From the NCBI RefSeq assembly GCF_028622095.1, contig NZ_CP115165.1, positions 2,291,501 through 2,355,500 on the forward strand: DNA of 64,000 nucleotides, written 5' to 3'. The notes below the pieces were generated by a model. It was given only the letters and a program-made list of their open reading frames with translations, had not been told where the DNA came from and ran no database searches. Numbering within the stretch: position 1 is the stretch's first letter; every line of letters begins with the position of its first letter. The translations under genes and the position numbers were made by a program. The DNA comes from Deinococcus aquaticus. GTDB lineage: Bacteria; Deinococcota; Deinococci; Deinococcales; Deinococcaceae. Shown piece after piece: positions 10,576 through 23,456 of the stretch.

Positions 10576-11748
10576 ATGACCGACCACGCCGACCCGCTCG
10601 CTCCCCGCCTGCTCACCTGCGACGTGCTGTTCACCGGCATGGGGGGCGCGCAGTCGCCGGGCGGTGTGGTCGTGGTGGGCGGCACGGTCGCCGCGACGGG
10701 TGATCCGGCCGCGCTGCGCGCCTCGTACCCGCACGCGCGCGAGGAAGCGGTGGGCGGCGTGATCGCGCCGCCGCCCGTGAACGCCCACACGCACCTGGAC
10801 ATGAGCCACTACGAGTTTACGGCCCTGCCGTACTTCCGCTGGATTCCGGAGGTGGTCGTCCCGCAGCGCGAGAAACGCAGCGTGGAGGCCGCCCTGCACG
10901 GCGCGGACACCCTGCGCCGCCTGGGTGCGGGCGGCGTGGGGGACATCGTGTACATGCACGCCCCGGAGGTCACGGACGCCCTGCTGGCCCGTGAGGACCT
11001 GCGCGGCGTCCTGTACTACGAGGCGCTGGGCACCTTCCCCGACAAGGCGGACGACATCTTCCGCACCATCCGCGAGCGCCTTGAACGCTGGCGCCGTCTG
11101 GAACGCCCCGGCGGGCCGCGCGTGGGCCTGTCCCCGCACACGCCGCACACCGTCAGCCACCGCCTGATGCGCCTGCTGTGCGACTACGCTGCTGGCGAGG
11201 GCCTGCCCCTGCAGATCCACGTGGCCGAACACCCCGCCGAGCACGACCTGTACACGTGCGGCGGCGGCCCCATCTGGGACAACCGGCTGGCGCCTTTCTA
11301 CCCCGAGACCTTCGCGGAGGTGATCGGCCGCGCGCCGGAACCGGAGCTGACGCCTGTGCGCTACCTCGACGAACTGGGCGTACTGAACGCGAAACCCACC
11401 CTGATCCACATGGTGAACGTCACCCCGGACGACATCGCCCGCGTGGCCCGCGCGGGCAGCGCCGTCGTGACGTGCCCGCGCAGCAACCACCACCTGGAGT
11501 GCGGCGTGTTCCCGTGGGCGGCCTTCGCGGCGGCCGGCATAGAGGTCGCGCTGGGCACCGATTCCGTCGCCAGTGGCGGCTCGCTGGACGTGCGCGAGGA
11601 GGTTGCCTTCGCGCAGACGCTGTACCCCACCCTGGACCCGCGCGTGATCGTGCGCGCCGCCGTGAAAGGCGGGCACCGCGTGCTGGGCAGCCGCGCGCCG
11701 TTCATCCGCCGGGGCGAGGCCTGGAACGAGGCGTACCTCTGGCGCTGA
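10576..11748 (+). CDS. Amidohydrolase, possibly aminodeoxyfutalosine deaminase
   Basis: TIM-barrel metal-dependent hydrolase, 390 residues. Metal-site signatures: NAHTHLDMS near residue 75, IHVAEH mid-protein, LIHMVNV and LGTDSVASGG near residue 320. Members of this group in Deinococcus have been linked to 6-aminodeoxyfutalosine deamination in the futalosine route to menaquinone; that assignment is inferred from family, not context. Leaderless-type start: TAGCAT ends 7 bases before ATG. A terminator hairpin follows, and an IS lies downstream. Confidence 0.78.
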   Translation: MTDHADPLAPRLLTCDVLFTGMGGAQSPGGVVVVGGTVAATGDPAALRASYPHAREEAVGGVIAPPPVNAHTHLDMSHYEFTALPYFRWIPEVVVPQREKRSVEAALHGADTLRRLGAGGVGDIVYMHAPEVTDALLAREDLRGVLYYEALGTFPDKADDIFRTIRERLERWRRLERPGGPRVGLSPHTPHTVSHRLMRLLCDYAAGEGLPLQIHVAEHPAEHDLYTCGGGPIWDNRLAPFYPETFAEVIGRAPEPELTPVRYLDELGVLNAKPTLIHMVNVTPDDIARVARAGSAVVTCPRSNHHLECGVFPWAAFAAAGIEVALGTDSVASGGSLDVREEVAFAQTLYPTLDPRVIVRAAVKGGHRVLGSRAPFIRRGEAWNEAYLWR

Positions 11749-11774
11749 CGGGCACACCCGGAGCGCGACGGAAA

Positions 11775-11803
11775 CGGCCCGGATTCGTACTGAATCCAGG
11801 CCG
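11775..11803 (+). terminator. Terminator hairpin after the amidohydrolase
   Basis: CGGCC, C, GGATTC, loop GTACT, GAATCC, A, GGCCG: an 11-bp stem with one mismatch. No T tract follows, so strength is uncertain. Confidence 0.5.
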
Positions 11804-11866
11804 TGCCTGTCAGCGGGGCCTTATACGGGTTCCGTCAGGCTTTTATCTTGACTCGGGTCCAACAAA

Positions 11867-11906
11867 GCGGGCTGATGGGGAGTTGTGAGACCACCCATCA
11901 GCCCGC
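11867..11906 (+). promoter_or_regulatory. Hairpin enclosing the transposase start codon
   Basis: GCGGGCTGATGGG (11867-11879) pairs perfectly with CCCATCAGCCCGC (11894-11906). The GTG start (11885) lies in the 14-base loop and the GGGGAG ribosome site borders the stem. Many IS elements use such folds to stop translation of read-through transcripts from outside. Confidence 0.65.
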
Positions 11907-12997
11907 TCCCATTTCTAACTCAAATTCCAGACTGGCGTGCCCCTACCCGCATCCATTACCCATGGGAAGCCCTCTGGACCGTCATTCTCACTGGCCTCCT
12001 CGCCGGACCACCCAACATCCTCGCCCTCACCCAGTGGCTCGCCGGACACCGCGAGGTGCTGGCACAGCACCTCGACCTCGACCGCCTCCCCCAGCAGGCC
12101 ATGATCTACCGCTTCTTCTGGTCGCTGGACCAACATCTTCCTGAACTGCAAGGCGTCCTGCTGGACTGGGTGAAGGCTCAACATCCCACGGCGCATGACC
12201 GCTTGGTCATCCTCGCTGGTGACGGCAAAGTCCTGAAAGGGAGTGCACGAGAGGGCCGCACGGCCCTCTCGTTCCTGTCGGTCTTCTTCCATGAGCTGGC
12301 GCTGACCGTCGCGCAGGTCGATCAGGCCGGACGTCATGAAGCCAAAGGGATGCAGGATCTGCTTCCCATCCTCACGACGCTCTTCGGGAACGGGTGGCTC
12401 GTGACGTTGGACGCCGCCTACACCGAGCGGGAACTCACGACTCGAATCGACGAGGCAGGCGGAGCCTACCTCGTCCCACTCAAAAACAACACCCGCTCGC
12501 TCAAGGAATGGGCGAAGTTTGCGTTCACATACCCGGCGCACGATCACTTCGTGGACGTTGAGAGACGCAGTGGGGAAATCTGGGAGCGGCGCACGTCGGT
12601 GATCACCGGCGCACAGGTCCCCGAGGAGATCAAGGAAGGGCTGTGTGGCGTGCAGACGTTGATCCGGCGAGAGCACCAGGTCACGCGCCGCGATGGCATA
12701 CAACGGGTTGAGGTGCGGTATGCCGTCAGCAGCCGGCTGCTGACGGCTCAGGAAGCGGAGCGCATCTGGCGCGGTCACTGGGGCATAGAGAATCGAAGCC
12801 ACCATTGCCGGGATGTCGTGCTGCACGAGGATGCGTGTCGGTTGCGCAAAGGAGCACAGGGACGGGCGATGCTCAATGGCGTGATGGTTGCTCTGCTCAG
12901 TGGAAAAACTCGTCAGATCACAGCACTGGTGCGCCGCCTGACCATTGATCCGTTGCTCGCTCTTCAACTCCTGATTCCTGAACTCGCGTCAAGATAA
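11885..12997 (+). CDS. ISAs1-family transposase
   Basis: 370 residues, full length for the family. DDE acidic residues are readable: the first Asp in LVILAGDGKVLKGS, the second in LVTLDAAYTER, and the C-terminal HWGIENRSHHCRDVV...EDACRLRKG signature that identifies ISAs1. GTG start with GGGGAG just upstream. No frameshift, so probably active. Codon use is slightly less GC-biased than in the flanking chromosome. Confidence 0.9.
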   Translation: MRPPISPLPFLTQIPDWRAPTRIHYPWEALWTVILTGLLAGPPNILALTQWLAGHREVLAQHLDLDRLPQQAMIYRFFWSLDQHLPELQGVLLDWVKAQHPTAHDRLVILAGDGKVLKGSAREGRTALSFLSVFFHELALTVAQVDQAGRHEAKGMQDLLPILTTLFGNGWLVTLDAAYTERELTTRIDEAGGAYLVPLKNNTRSLKEWAKFAFTYPAHDHFVDVERRSGEIWERRTSVITGAQVPEEIKEGLCGVQTLIRREHQVTRRDGIQRVEVRYAVSSRLLTAQEAERIWRGHWGIENRSHHCRDVVLHEDACRLRKGAQGRAMLNGVMVALLSGKTRQITALVRRLTIDPLLALQLLIPELASR

Positions 12998-13027
12998 AAG
13001 CCTGGGGTTCCGTCTGTTTCGTTGACA

Positions 13028-13942
13028 ACCTCGGGTGCTAGGGGTTGGCGACGAGACAGAAAAAGCGGAAGCTCCGGTATGCCTACCAAAGAACTTCCGC
13101 TGCACCAGTCTACGGTGACGGACCTCTTCACGATTATCTACGTCTACGTCGACGATTACCTCAAGGCCGCTGCCCGCAGCGGCCTGTTCACCTTACCCGA
13201 CGAACCCAACCAGAAGGCCAGTTACGCCGAGCTCATGACCATCGCACTCGTCGGTGAGCTCCTCCACCAGCCCTCGGCACAGCAGTGGTTCGCTCAGGTA
13301 CGCGCCACCTACACCTTCCTCTTCCCCTCCTTACCCGATCGCTCCCGGTATCTCCGCATCCAACTGAACCTCGAACGGATCTATGCCGACCTCGCGCTCC
13401 GATTGCCCCACTTCGATGACGACACCGTCTATGTCATCGACAGCAAACCGCTCGTGTACTGCGTTGGAGCCCGACACAAACGGCCCAGGAGCATGACCAC
13501 CGCGACGAGTGGCCGGGGTGGACACGGTGGATATGGCAGAACCGGGTTCTTCTACGGGTTCAAGCTGCATGCCGTGATCGACGATCACGGCATGCTCGTG
13601 CGCTTTGCCATTGTTCCTGGGAGAGAGGGAGACCCACCCGTGGCACGGGCACTCTTGGATCCCCAGGAAGCGGCGTTGGTCCTAGGCGATCGAGGGTATC
13701 AGGGCTGTGGTGTATATGCCCAGCCGAAGAAAAACTTCAAGAAGCCACGCCACTGGTGGGGGGCGATGCGGTGGGTGAGGAAAACGATCGAGACTGTTTT
13801 TTCACGTCTGGATCGTTCTTTTCACCTGATGTTGCCACAGTTGAATTCGGAGAGATCCATCCGGGCTCACGTGTGTCGCAAGATCGCGGCCCACAACCTG
13901 GGCCTCTACTTCGGAGGCTGCTGAGCCCCTAGCACCCGAGGT
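13028..13942 (+). mobile_element. IS982-type insertion sequence, intact, 915 bp
   Basis: Inverted ends ACCTCGGGTGCTAGGGG (13028-13044) and its complement (13926-13942). A 5-bp direct repeat TGACA flanks it (13023-13027 and 13943-13947); 6 bp is possible because the element ends in T. Encodes one transposase. Inserted about ten target bases from the ISAs1 element in the same repeat copy. Confidence 0.87.
13079..13924 (+). CDS. IS982-family transposase
   Basis: 281 residues from the ATG at 13079 (an upstream in-frame ATG at 13022 lies outside the element's left end and was rejected). DDE residues: Asp in TVYVIDSKPLVYC, Asp in ALVLGDRGYQG and Glu in RKTIETVFSRLDRSF. The YGFKLHAVIDDHGM stretch is typical of IS982 and IS5-like DDE enzymes. 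No disruption seen, probably functional. Confidence 0.82.
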   Translation: MPTKELPLHQSTVTDLFTIIYVYVDDYLKAAARSGLFTLPDEPNQKASYAELMTIALVGELLHQPSAQQWFAQVRATYTFLFPSLPDRSRYLRIQLNLERIYADLALRLPHFDDDTVYVIDSKPLVYCVGARHKRPRSMTTATSGRGGHGGYGRTGFFYGFKLHAVIDDHGMLVRFAIVPGREGDPPVARALLDPQEAALVLGDRGYQGCGVYAQPKKNFKKPRHWWGAMRWVRKTIETVFSRLDRSFHLMLPQLNSERSIRAHVCRKIAAHNLGLYFGGC

Positions 13943-14054
13943 TGACAGATCGGAACACCACCGATCTGCCAACTCCACGCCCGGAACCCGTTCCGATCCC
14001 ACTCGCATCCGCTCGGATTGAATGGCTTTACAAGCCATTCAATCGGAGTCCGTA

Positions 14055-14519
14055 TTACTGGCTGACGTTCGCCTCGCAGGTGCCGTTCGCGACGGTCTGC
14101 CCGCCGCGCTGCATGGTCAGGCGACCCTGGTACGGCAGGCTCAGCGGGGCCGTGACCTCGCAGATGTACGTGGTGTTCCCGGCGGCCACCCAGGAGAACG
14201 TGACGTAGCGGCGGTCCGGGTCGTAGCGCGCCACGCCGAACCCCTCGCGCCCGGCGGCGAAAGCGTCAAGGCGGTCGCGGTCGTTCACGCTGGCCGTGCC
14301 ACCCGACACGCTCACGAGGTCCGGGATACTGATGGTGGCGGCCACGCTGCGCCCGTCAATGGGGCCGGACACGGTCCAGGTGTCCCCGACCGTCAGGGGT
14401 CCCGCCTGACGCGGCGAGGGCCCCTGCTCTTCGCGGGCGGCCAGCAGGGACGCCACGGGGGTGCAGGAGGCCATGAGAACAGGAAGCAGCAGGGCGGCCG
14501 TCAGAACACGCAGGGTCAT
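14055..14519 (-). CDS. Putative lipoprotein, 154 aa
   Basis: Start set at 14519, where MTLRVLTAALLLPVLMASC gives a lipoprotein signal peptide with the lipid Cys at residue 19; TATGCT ends 6 bases before this ATG. The longer ORF upstream lacks a signal. The mature part is beta-rich (GDTWTVSGPIDGRSV, VARYDPDRRYVTFSWV) and resembles in layout the lipoprotein at 27563 (GQTWIVTGQDG). The final two codons and the TAA overlap repeat copy E, so the insertion may have set the C-terminus. Confidence 0.7.
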   Translation of the reverse strand: MTLRVLTAALLLPVLMASCTPVASLLAAREEQGPSPRQAGPLTVGDTWTVSGPIDGRSVAATISIPDLVSVSGGTASVNDRDRLDAFAAGREGFGVARYDPDRRYVTFSWVAAGNTTYICEVTAPLSLPYQGRLTMQRGGQTVANGTCEANVSQ

Positions 14520-14666
14520 GGGCAGAGCATACGGGCCGCACATGAGGACCGGCGCGGCCTTCCAGCCGGTCCTGAAGCGGGCATTCATGGTGTCTGAGCG
14601 CTTGCGGCTCAAGTTGCTTATGTGCGCCTCACTGAAATCCGTTCGTATGCCGGGCCGGCCGCGCGT

Positions 14667-14672
14667 TATACT
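14667..14672 (+). promoter_or_regulatory. secA -10 box
   Basis: TATACT ends 8 bases before the secA ATG; no convincing -35 and no Shine-Dalgarno between, consistent with a leaderless or very short leader transcript. Confidence 0.55.
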
Positions 14673-14680
14673 CACTTGTC

Positions 14681-17290
<2,610 letters not shown>

Positions 17291-17305
17291 CATCATGCAC
17301 GAGCA

Positions 17306-17342
17306 GGGAGGGAGCCCCAGTCACCGGGTGCTCCCTGTTTCC
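17306..17342 (+). terminator. secA terminator
   Basis: GGGAGC (17310-17315) pairs with GCTCCC (17330-17335), with an inner CC/GG pair, followed by TGTTTCC. Confidence 0.65.
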
Positions 17343-17359
17343 TTAAATGCCCTGTGCTG

Positions 17360-17539
17360 TCCGGTTGAAGCTGGGTTCGCCGCAGCTTCGTCTGACAGCT
17401 TGCCTGCATCGGTGCGTCAAGGTGCCTCCATGCAAGGCGCAGAGCTTCCTCACGGGGCCGACCTACGCTGAATTCACCCACAATTAAGGCCGACCGGGTG
17501 AAGTCGGTGAGGGCCAACCCCGCCCCAGCGCGGGGTTTT
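17360..17539 (+). ncRNA. Candidate structured RNA ending in an intrinsic terminator
   Basis: No credible ORF. Inverted repeats in order: GAAGCTG/CAGCTTC (17367-17373, 17383-17389); a nested long hairpin CCTCA, CCGAC, TTCACCC (17448-17479) against GGGTGAA, GTCGG, TGAGG (17496-17512); then a rho-independent terminator AACCCCGC/GCGGGGTT with four T (17516-17539). The T tract gives the plus orientation. I could not match it to tmRNA, RNase P, SRP RNA or a riboswitch class; a 6S-like or unknown sRNA, or a leader for the next small ORF, remain possible. Confidence 0.4.
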
Positions 17540-17614
17540 GACTGCGCCGCCCCGGCTTGTGAGCGCACGCTGCTGCCGTAGATGGACGTTCCCTCAGCGT
17601 TCCCTGTAGTGCCG

Positions 17615-17631
17615 CTGAAGATTAACTTCAG
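17615..17631. promoter_or_regulatory. Palindrome upstream of the small ORF
   Basis: CTGAAG ATTAA CTTCAG, a perfect 6-bp inverted repeat with a 5-base AT spacer, 20 bases before the ATG at 17651. Could be an operator or a weak hairpin. Confidence 0.4.
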
Positions 17632-17650
17632 TTGCCTTGAGAGGGCCGTC

Positions 17651-17893
17651 ATGACCCTGTATGAGGTCCAGGCGCACACTACCGATATGAACCTGCTCCT
17701 GATCATGGCGGCCCTGACACTCCTGATCATGCTGGGTGCCTTCGTTGCGCTCACGCGTGACGACCGCGCCCTGCTGACCGAGCAGGAGGACCTCCCCCAC
17801 GACCTTCAGCCCCTGCCCCGCGCGTACAACCGCCGCGTGGCGGCCCCGGCCAGCGCCGACGAGCACGCCCACTACCCGCAGGCCGCCGACTGA
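17651..17893 (+). CDS. Small single-span membrane protein, 80 aa
   Basis: One hydrophobic helix (NLLLIMAALTLLIMLGAFVA) followed by a polar tail rich in acidic residues. GAGAGGG lies 6 bases before ATG 17651; ATG 17687 is an alternative that starts directly at the helix (68 aa). Third-position G/C fits coding. Not recognised; possibly an envelope or regulatory small protein. Between secA and polA. Confidence 0.5.
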   Translation: MTLYEVQAHTTDMNLLLIMAALTLLIMLGAFVALTRDDRALLTEQEDLPHDLQPLPRAYNRRVAAPASADEHAHYPQAAD

Positions 17894-18009
17894 TAAACAC
17901 GCTGTAGAAATACGTAGGAAGCCCGTTTCCCAGCATGTTGCAAGGGTGACCCGTGAGCGCCTCCATTCACGGCGCGCCGCCGTATTACGCCCACAGTAGA
18001 ATGGGGGTT

Positions 18010-20799
<2,790 letters not shown>

Positions 20800-20848
20800 G
20801 GGGTTTGGGTTGCCCTCCGACCTCAGGGCAGGAATGCTGTCAGGCAGG

Positions 20849-21241
20849 ATGGACAACCTCACGGAAAATGCACTCCAAGCACTGAACGACCGCCACGCGA
20901 AGTTCGAGGATTGCCTGATCAGACGCGTCTCACTTGCCTTCACCTCAACCCCGCAGTGGAGGCAGGTCACTGTGGAGATCGAAGCGAAGGACAATCGTGC
21001 AGCAGACGGCTGGGGTCAGGTGCTGTTTGAATTTCGCGGCGTGACACTGTTACACCTTCTTGAAGACCGAACGACGAATGTCGTGCTTGGCGGAATCAAA
21101 TGGACGCTCACCGCACTGGGCTGGAAGGCGGACTTCAGCCCCGTTCATTCCGAGGGGAGCCTTTCGACCTTCATCATTGAAGCCCGGGAGGTCTGGTTCA
21201 AGAGCGCGCCGCAGAGCGAACCTGTTCAAATAGCTCCATGA
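20849..21241 (+). CDS. Hypothetical protein, 130 aa
   Basis: Soluble alpha/beta protein without signal peptide. Start uncertain: ATG 20849 or ATG 20834, both near AGG-rich sites. Third-position GC is visibly lower than in polA, suggesting later acquisition. Contains an FEFRGVTLLHLLEDR segment but no family recognised. Overlaps the following HAD gene by four bases (ATGA), so they form one unit. Confidence 0.6.
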   Translation: MDNLTENALQALNDRHAKFEDCLIRRVSLAFTSTPQWRQVTVEIEAKDNRAADGWGQVLFEFRGVTLLHLLEDRTTNVVLGGIKWTLTALGWKADFSPVHSEGSLSTFIIEAREVWFKSAPQSEPVQIAP

Positions 21242-21837
21242 CTATCAGGGCTGTCTTCTGGGATATCGGTGGGGTGCTCCTCACGAACGGCTGGGACCGC
21301 AAGCAACGCGCGGATGTTCTCTCACGCTTCGGGCTGGACCTGACCGAGTTCACTGAGCGGCACAAACTGGCCGCGCCGGAACTCGAACTGGGCCGCATGA
21401 CACTCGATGAGTACCTGTCGCAGACGGTGTTCCACGCCCCGCGTGACTTTACCCGCGAGGACTTCCGCGCTGCCATGGAAGCCGAGAGCCGCCCCCACGA
21501 CGACGCCTTGGCCCTCGCCCGCGACCTGAGCGGCCGGTACCGCATGTACGCCCTGAACAACGAAGGCCACGACCTGAACGAGTGCCGCATCCGCAACTAT
21601 GCCTTGCACGAGTTCCTGCTGGCCTTCTTCAGTTCCTGCTACCTGGGCGTCATGAAACCCAACCCCGCCATCTACCGCCTGGGCCTGAACCTCGCCAGCC
21701 TCCGCCCCGAAGAGACCGTGATGATTGACGACCGCGCCCAGAACGCCGAGGCGGCCCGCTCGGTCGGCATGCACGCCGTGCGGTACGAGAACGCCGCGCA
21801 GCTCCGGGAGGAACTGGCGGCGCTGGGCGTGAAGTAG
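21238..21837 (+). CDS. HAD-family hydrolase
   Basis: 199 residues. HAD motif I appears as AVFWDIGGVLL, with Trp in place of the usual second hydrophobic and Ile at the position of the general acid Asp+2, so catalytic competence is uncertain. Motif II in MYALNNEGHDLN, motif III Lys in LGVMKPNPAIYRL, motif IV in ETVMIDDRAQNAEAA. Related to epoxide-hydrolase-N/haloacid-type phosphatases. Starts ATG overlapping the previous stop. Confidence 0.82.
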   Translation: MTIRAVFWDIGGVLLTNGWDRKQRADVLSRFGLDLTEFTERHKLAAPELELGRMTLDEYLSQTVFHAPRDFTREDFRAAMEAESRPHDDALALARDLSGRYRMYALNNEGHDLNECRIRNYALHEFLLAFFSSCYLGVMKPNPAIYRLGLNLASLRPEETVMIDDRAQNAEAARSVGMHAVRYENAAQLREELAALGVK

Positions 21838-21848
21838 GGGAGGGGGAG

Positions 21849-22079
21849 ATGACGACTGACCGTCAGGAAGCTAATTTTGCCCTGCTGGCCCTGCTTTTAC
21901 GGGAAGTCGACGATCACCCTGATCTCAGATTTGGCCAGCTGCTCTGGAATCTGGGAGTCTTGATGCCGGGTAGTTCGGGGAACATCCTTGACCCGCACGC
22001 TGAAGAGTCCACAGTGACGCTCCGACGCGTTCAGCAGCGATTGGCAGTGACAAAGCAGGGGTCCGATCCGCCCGATTGA
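21849..22079 (+). CDS. Hypothetical protein, 76 aa
   Basis: Strong ribosome site GGGAGGGGGAG just before ATG. Sequence LLLREVDDHPDLRFGQLLWNLGVL suggests a small helical protein; no family recognised. Eleven bases after the HAD gene on the same strand, hence probably the third gene of that unit. Convergent with the nrd operon, five bases apart. Confidence 0.55.
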   Translation: MTTDRQEANFALLALLLREVDDHPDLRFGQLLWNLGVLMPGSSGNILDPHAEESTVTLRRVQQRLAVTKQGSDPPD

Positions 22080-22083
22080 TCGT

Positions 22084-22362
22084 TTACCCCTGCGTCAGGA
22101 AGGCTTTGACGGCGCCGAGGCTGGCGGTGTCGAGCAGAAGTTTGCCGCTGGGGCGGTGCAGCAGGGCGGGCGTGCGGGCCAGGGCGTGTGCTTCGGCGAG
22201 CCGCGCGAAGGCGTCGGGTTGTTCCTGACGGTGCAGGACCTCAATCTGGGTGTCGAACGCGCCGCGCAGGGGCAGGGCCAGCATGCGTTTCAGGGTTTCG
22301 CACTGCGGGCACTGGTCCTGCGTGAACAGCACGAACGGCCGGGTCTGATCGGTATCAGTCAT
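22084..22362 (-). CDS. Glutaredoxin/thioredoxin-like redox protein
   Basis: 92 residues with a CPQC active site (Cys18, Cys21) after VLFTQDQ and a cis-Pro in ARTPALLHR. Its start overlaps the nrdF end by eight bases, so it is the last gene of the nrd operon and probably supplies electrons to NrdE, as NrdH does elsewhere. It does not match classical NrdH closely enough for the name. Confidence 0.75.
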   Translation of the reverse strand: MTDTDQTRPFVLFTQDQCPQCETLKRMLALPLRGAFDTQIEVLHRQEQPDAFARLAEAHALARTPALLHRPSGKLLLDTASLGAVKAFLTQG

Positions 22363-23353
22363 GCGCGACCGCCGTGCGTTCGGGCCAGAGTTCCGCGAAG
22401 TCCTCGTCGGCCAGGGGTTCCACGTTCAGTTTCGCGTAACTGCTGCCCTTGGCGCTGAAGAAGTCGTGCGTGGTGCCGCGCGTGCGGATGCCGTTCAGGA
22501 CGACCGGGTTGATATCCTCGTCCGGGAAGCGGCGTTCCAGGCCCAGGTTGTCGGCCAGCACGTTGAAGTTGAAGCGGATGAAGCGCCCCACGTCCTCGGT
22601 CAGGCCCACCCCGGCGTACAGGGTGTCGGTGTACGCCAGTTCGTTGCGGTACAGGGTGTCCAGCGCGCCGTCGAACCACGCCAGGGCCTCGGCCTGCTGC
22701 GCCTCGCTCATGGCCTCGAAGCGTTCCTGGGCGAGCAGCGCCACGTACACGCCGTGCATGGCCTCGTCGAGGATGATCAGGTTGAAGATCTCGCCGGCCG
22801 ACACCATGCGGCCCTGCCCGGCCATCAGCAGCGGATAGTAGAAGCCGCTGTAGAACAGTGCCGTTTCCAGCATGCACGACACGACCATCTTGCGCCACAG
22901 CCCGAAGTCGCTGGTGTCCGGGTCGGCGAACACGTCCTGAATGAACGCGATCTTGAACTGAAGCTGCGGCTGCGCCTCCACCCACGCGAACACGGCGCGT
23001 TCCTCGGTGGTGGACAGGAACGTCTTGTTCATCAGGCTGTAGCTGCGCGCGTGAATGTCTTCCATCATGCCCTGGAATTGCAGGGTCGCCTTACGGATGT
23101 GGCCCGGCACCAGCCCACGCAGGGCGGGCATGCCGACCTCGCCCTGCAGGGTGTCCAGGGCGTTCAGGCCGGCCGAGGCGTGCATGTACGTCCAGCGTTC
23201 GGCTTCGGTCAGGGATTTCCAGACGATGGCGTCGTTTGACAGCGGAATCTCTTCCGGGAACCACAGTTGCGAGGTGTACTTCTCGTAGAACGTGACCGAG
23301 AAGCTGTCCTCGGGTTCGCTCCAGTTCGTGGCAGTAAAGGGGGTTCGGGTCAT
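22355..23353 (-). CDS. nrdF: Ribonucleotide reductase class Ib, beta subunit
   Basis: Radical-generating subunit, 332 residues. Metal ligands visible in NALDTLQGEV, MMEDIHARSYS, MLETALFYSGF and LILDEAMHG; the radical Tyr is in the ARSYS region. The start at 23353 (ATG, MTRTPFTATNW) is preferred to an upstream GTG. About 100 bases downstream of nrdE with a REP-like element between. The C-terminus (ELWPERTAVAHD) differs from the usual NrdF tail that docks on NrdE. Confidence 0.92.
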   Translation of the reverse strand: MTRTPFTATNWSEPEDSFSVTFYEKYTSQLWFPEEIPLSNDAIVWKSLTEAERWTYMHASAGLNALDTLQGEVGMPALRGLVPGHIRKATLQFQGMMEDIHARSYSLMNKTFLSTTEERAVFAWVEAQPQLQFKIAFIQDVFADPDTSDFGLWRKMVVSCMLETALFYSGFYYPLLMAGQGRMVSAGEIFNLIILDEAMHGVYVALLAQERFEAMSEAQQAEALAWFDGALDTLYRNELAYTDTLYAGVGLTEDVGRFIRFNFNVLADNLGLERRFPDEDINPVVLNGIRTRGTTHDFFSAKGSSYAKLNVEPLADEDFAELWPERTAVAHD

Positions 23354-23372
23354 GGGGAGTCTCACAGGGGGG

Positions 23373-23423
23373 GGTGGGGGTGTGCTCCCTCTCCGCTGGG
23401 GGGAGGGCCGGGGTGAGGGGTGT
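23373..23423 (-). repeat. REP-like GC-rich element between nrdE and nrdF
   Basis: On the minus strand it reads CCCCTCACCCCGGCCCT then CCCCAGCGGAGAGGG, closely resembling the element at 37851. It may act as an mRNA-stabilising or attenuating fold inside the operon. Confidence 0.45.
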
Positions 23424-23456
23424 TCAGATCAGATGGTGCAGATCAGACGGCCCAAC

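Larger units (their letters stand above)
11836..13004 (+). mobile_element. ISAs1-family insertion sequence, intact, 1169 bp
   Basis: Terminal inverted repeats match for 17 bases (CAGGCTTTTATCTTGAC at 11836-11852 against its complement at 12988-13004), then continue imperfectly. Flanked by a 9-bp direct repeat GGGTTCCGT (11827-11835 and 13005-13013), the target duplication. Carries a single complete transposase. Inserted in dispersed-repeat copy E. Confidence 0.9.
11823..14055 (-). repeat. Dispersed ~135 bp repeat, copy E, split by two IS elements
   Basis: The repeat begins ATACGGGTTCCGT (11823-11835), is interrupted by the ISAs1-type element, continues from 13005 to 13027, is interrupted by the IS982-type element, and resumes at 13943 to end GGAGTCCGTAT at 14055. 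Removing both elements and one copy of each target duplication restores a normal repeat. Its inner hairpin reads CAGATCGG (13946-13953)/CCGATCTG (13961-13968). The right end overlaps the TAA stop of the lipoprotein at 14055. Confidence 0.85.

Noticed and set aside
13022..13078. Upstream ATG of the IS982 transposase
   Set aside because: It lies outside the element's left inverted repeat, so it cannot be part of the mobile unit.
17360..17539. Calling the secA-polA element tmRNA, RNase P RNA, SRP RNA or a known riboswitch
   Set aside because: None of the conserved cores of these RNAs (for example the SRP GGAAGG/GCAGCC loops or the RNase P P4 strands) is present.
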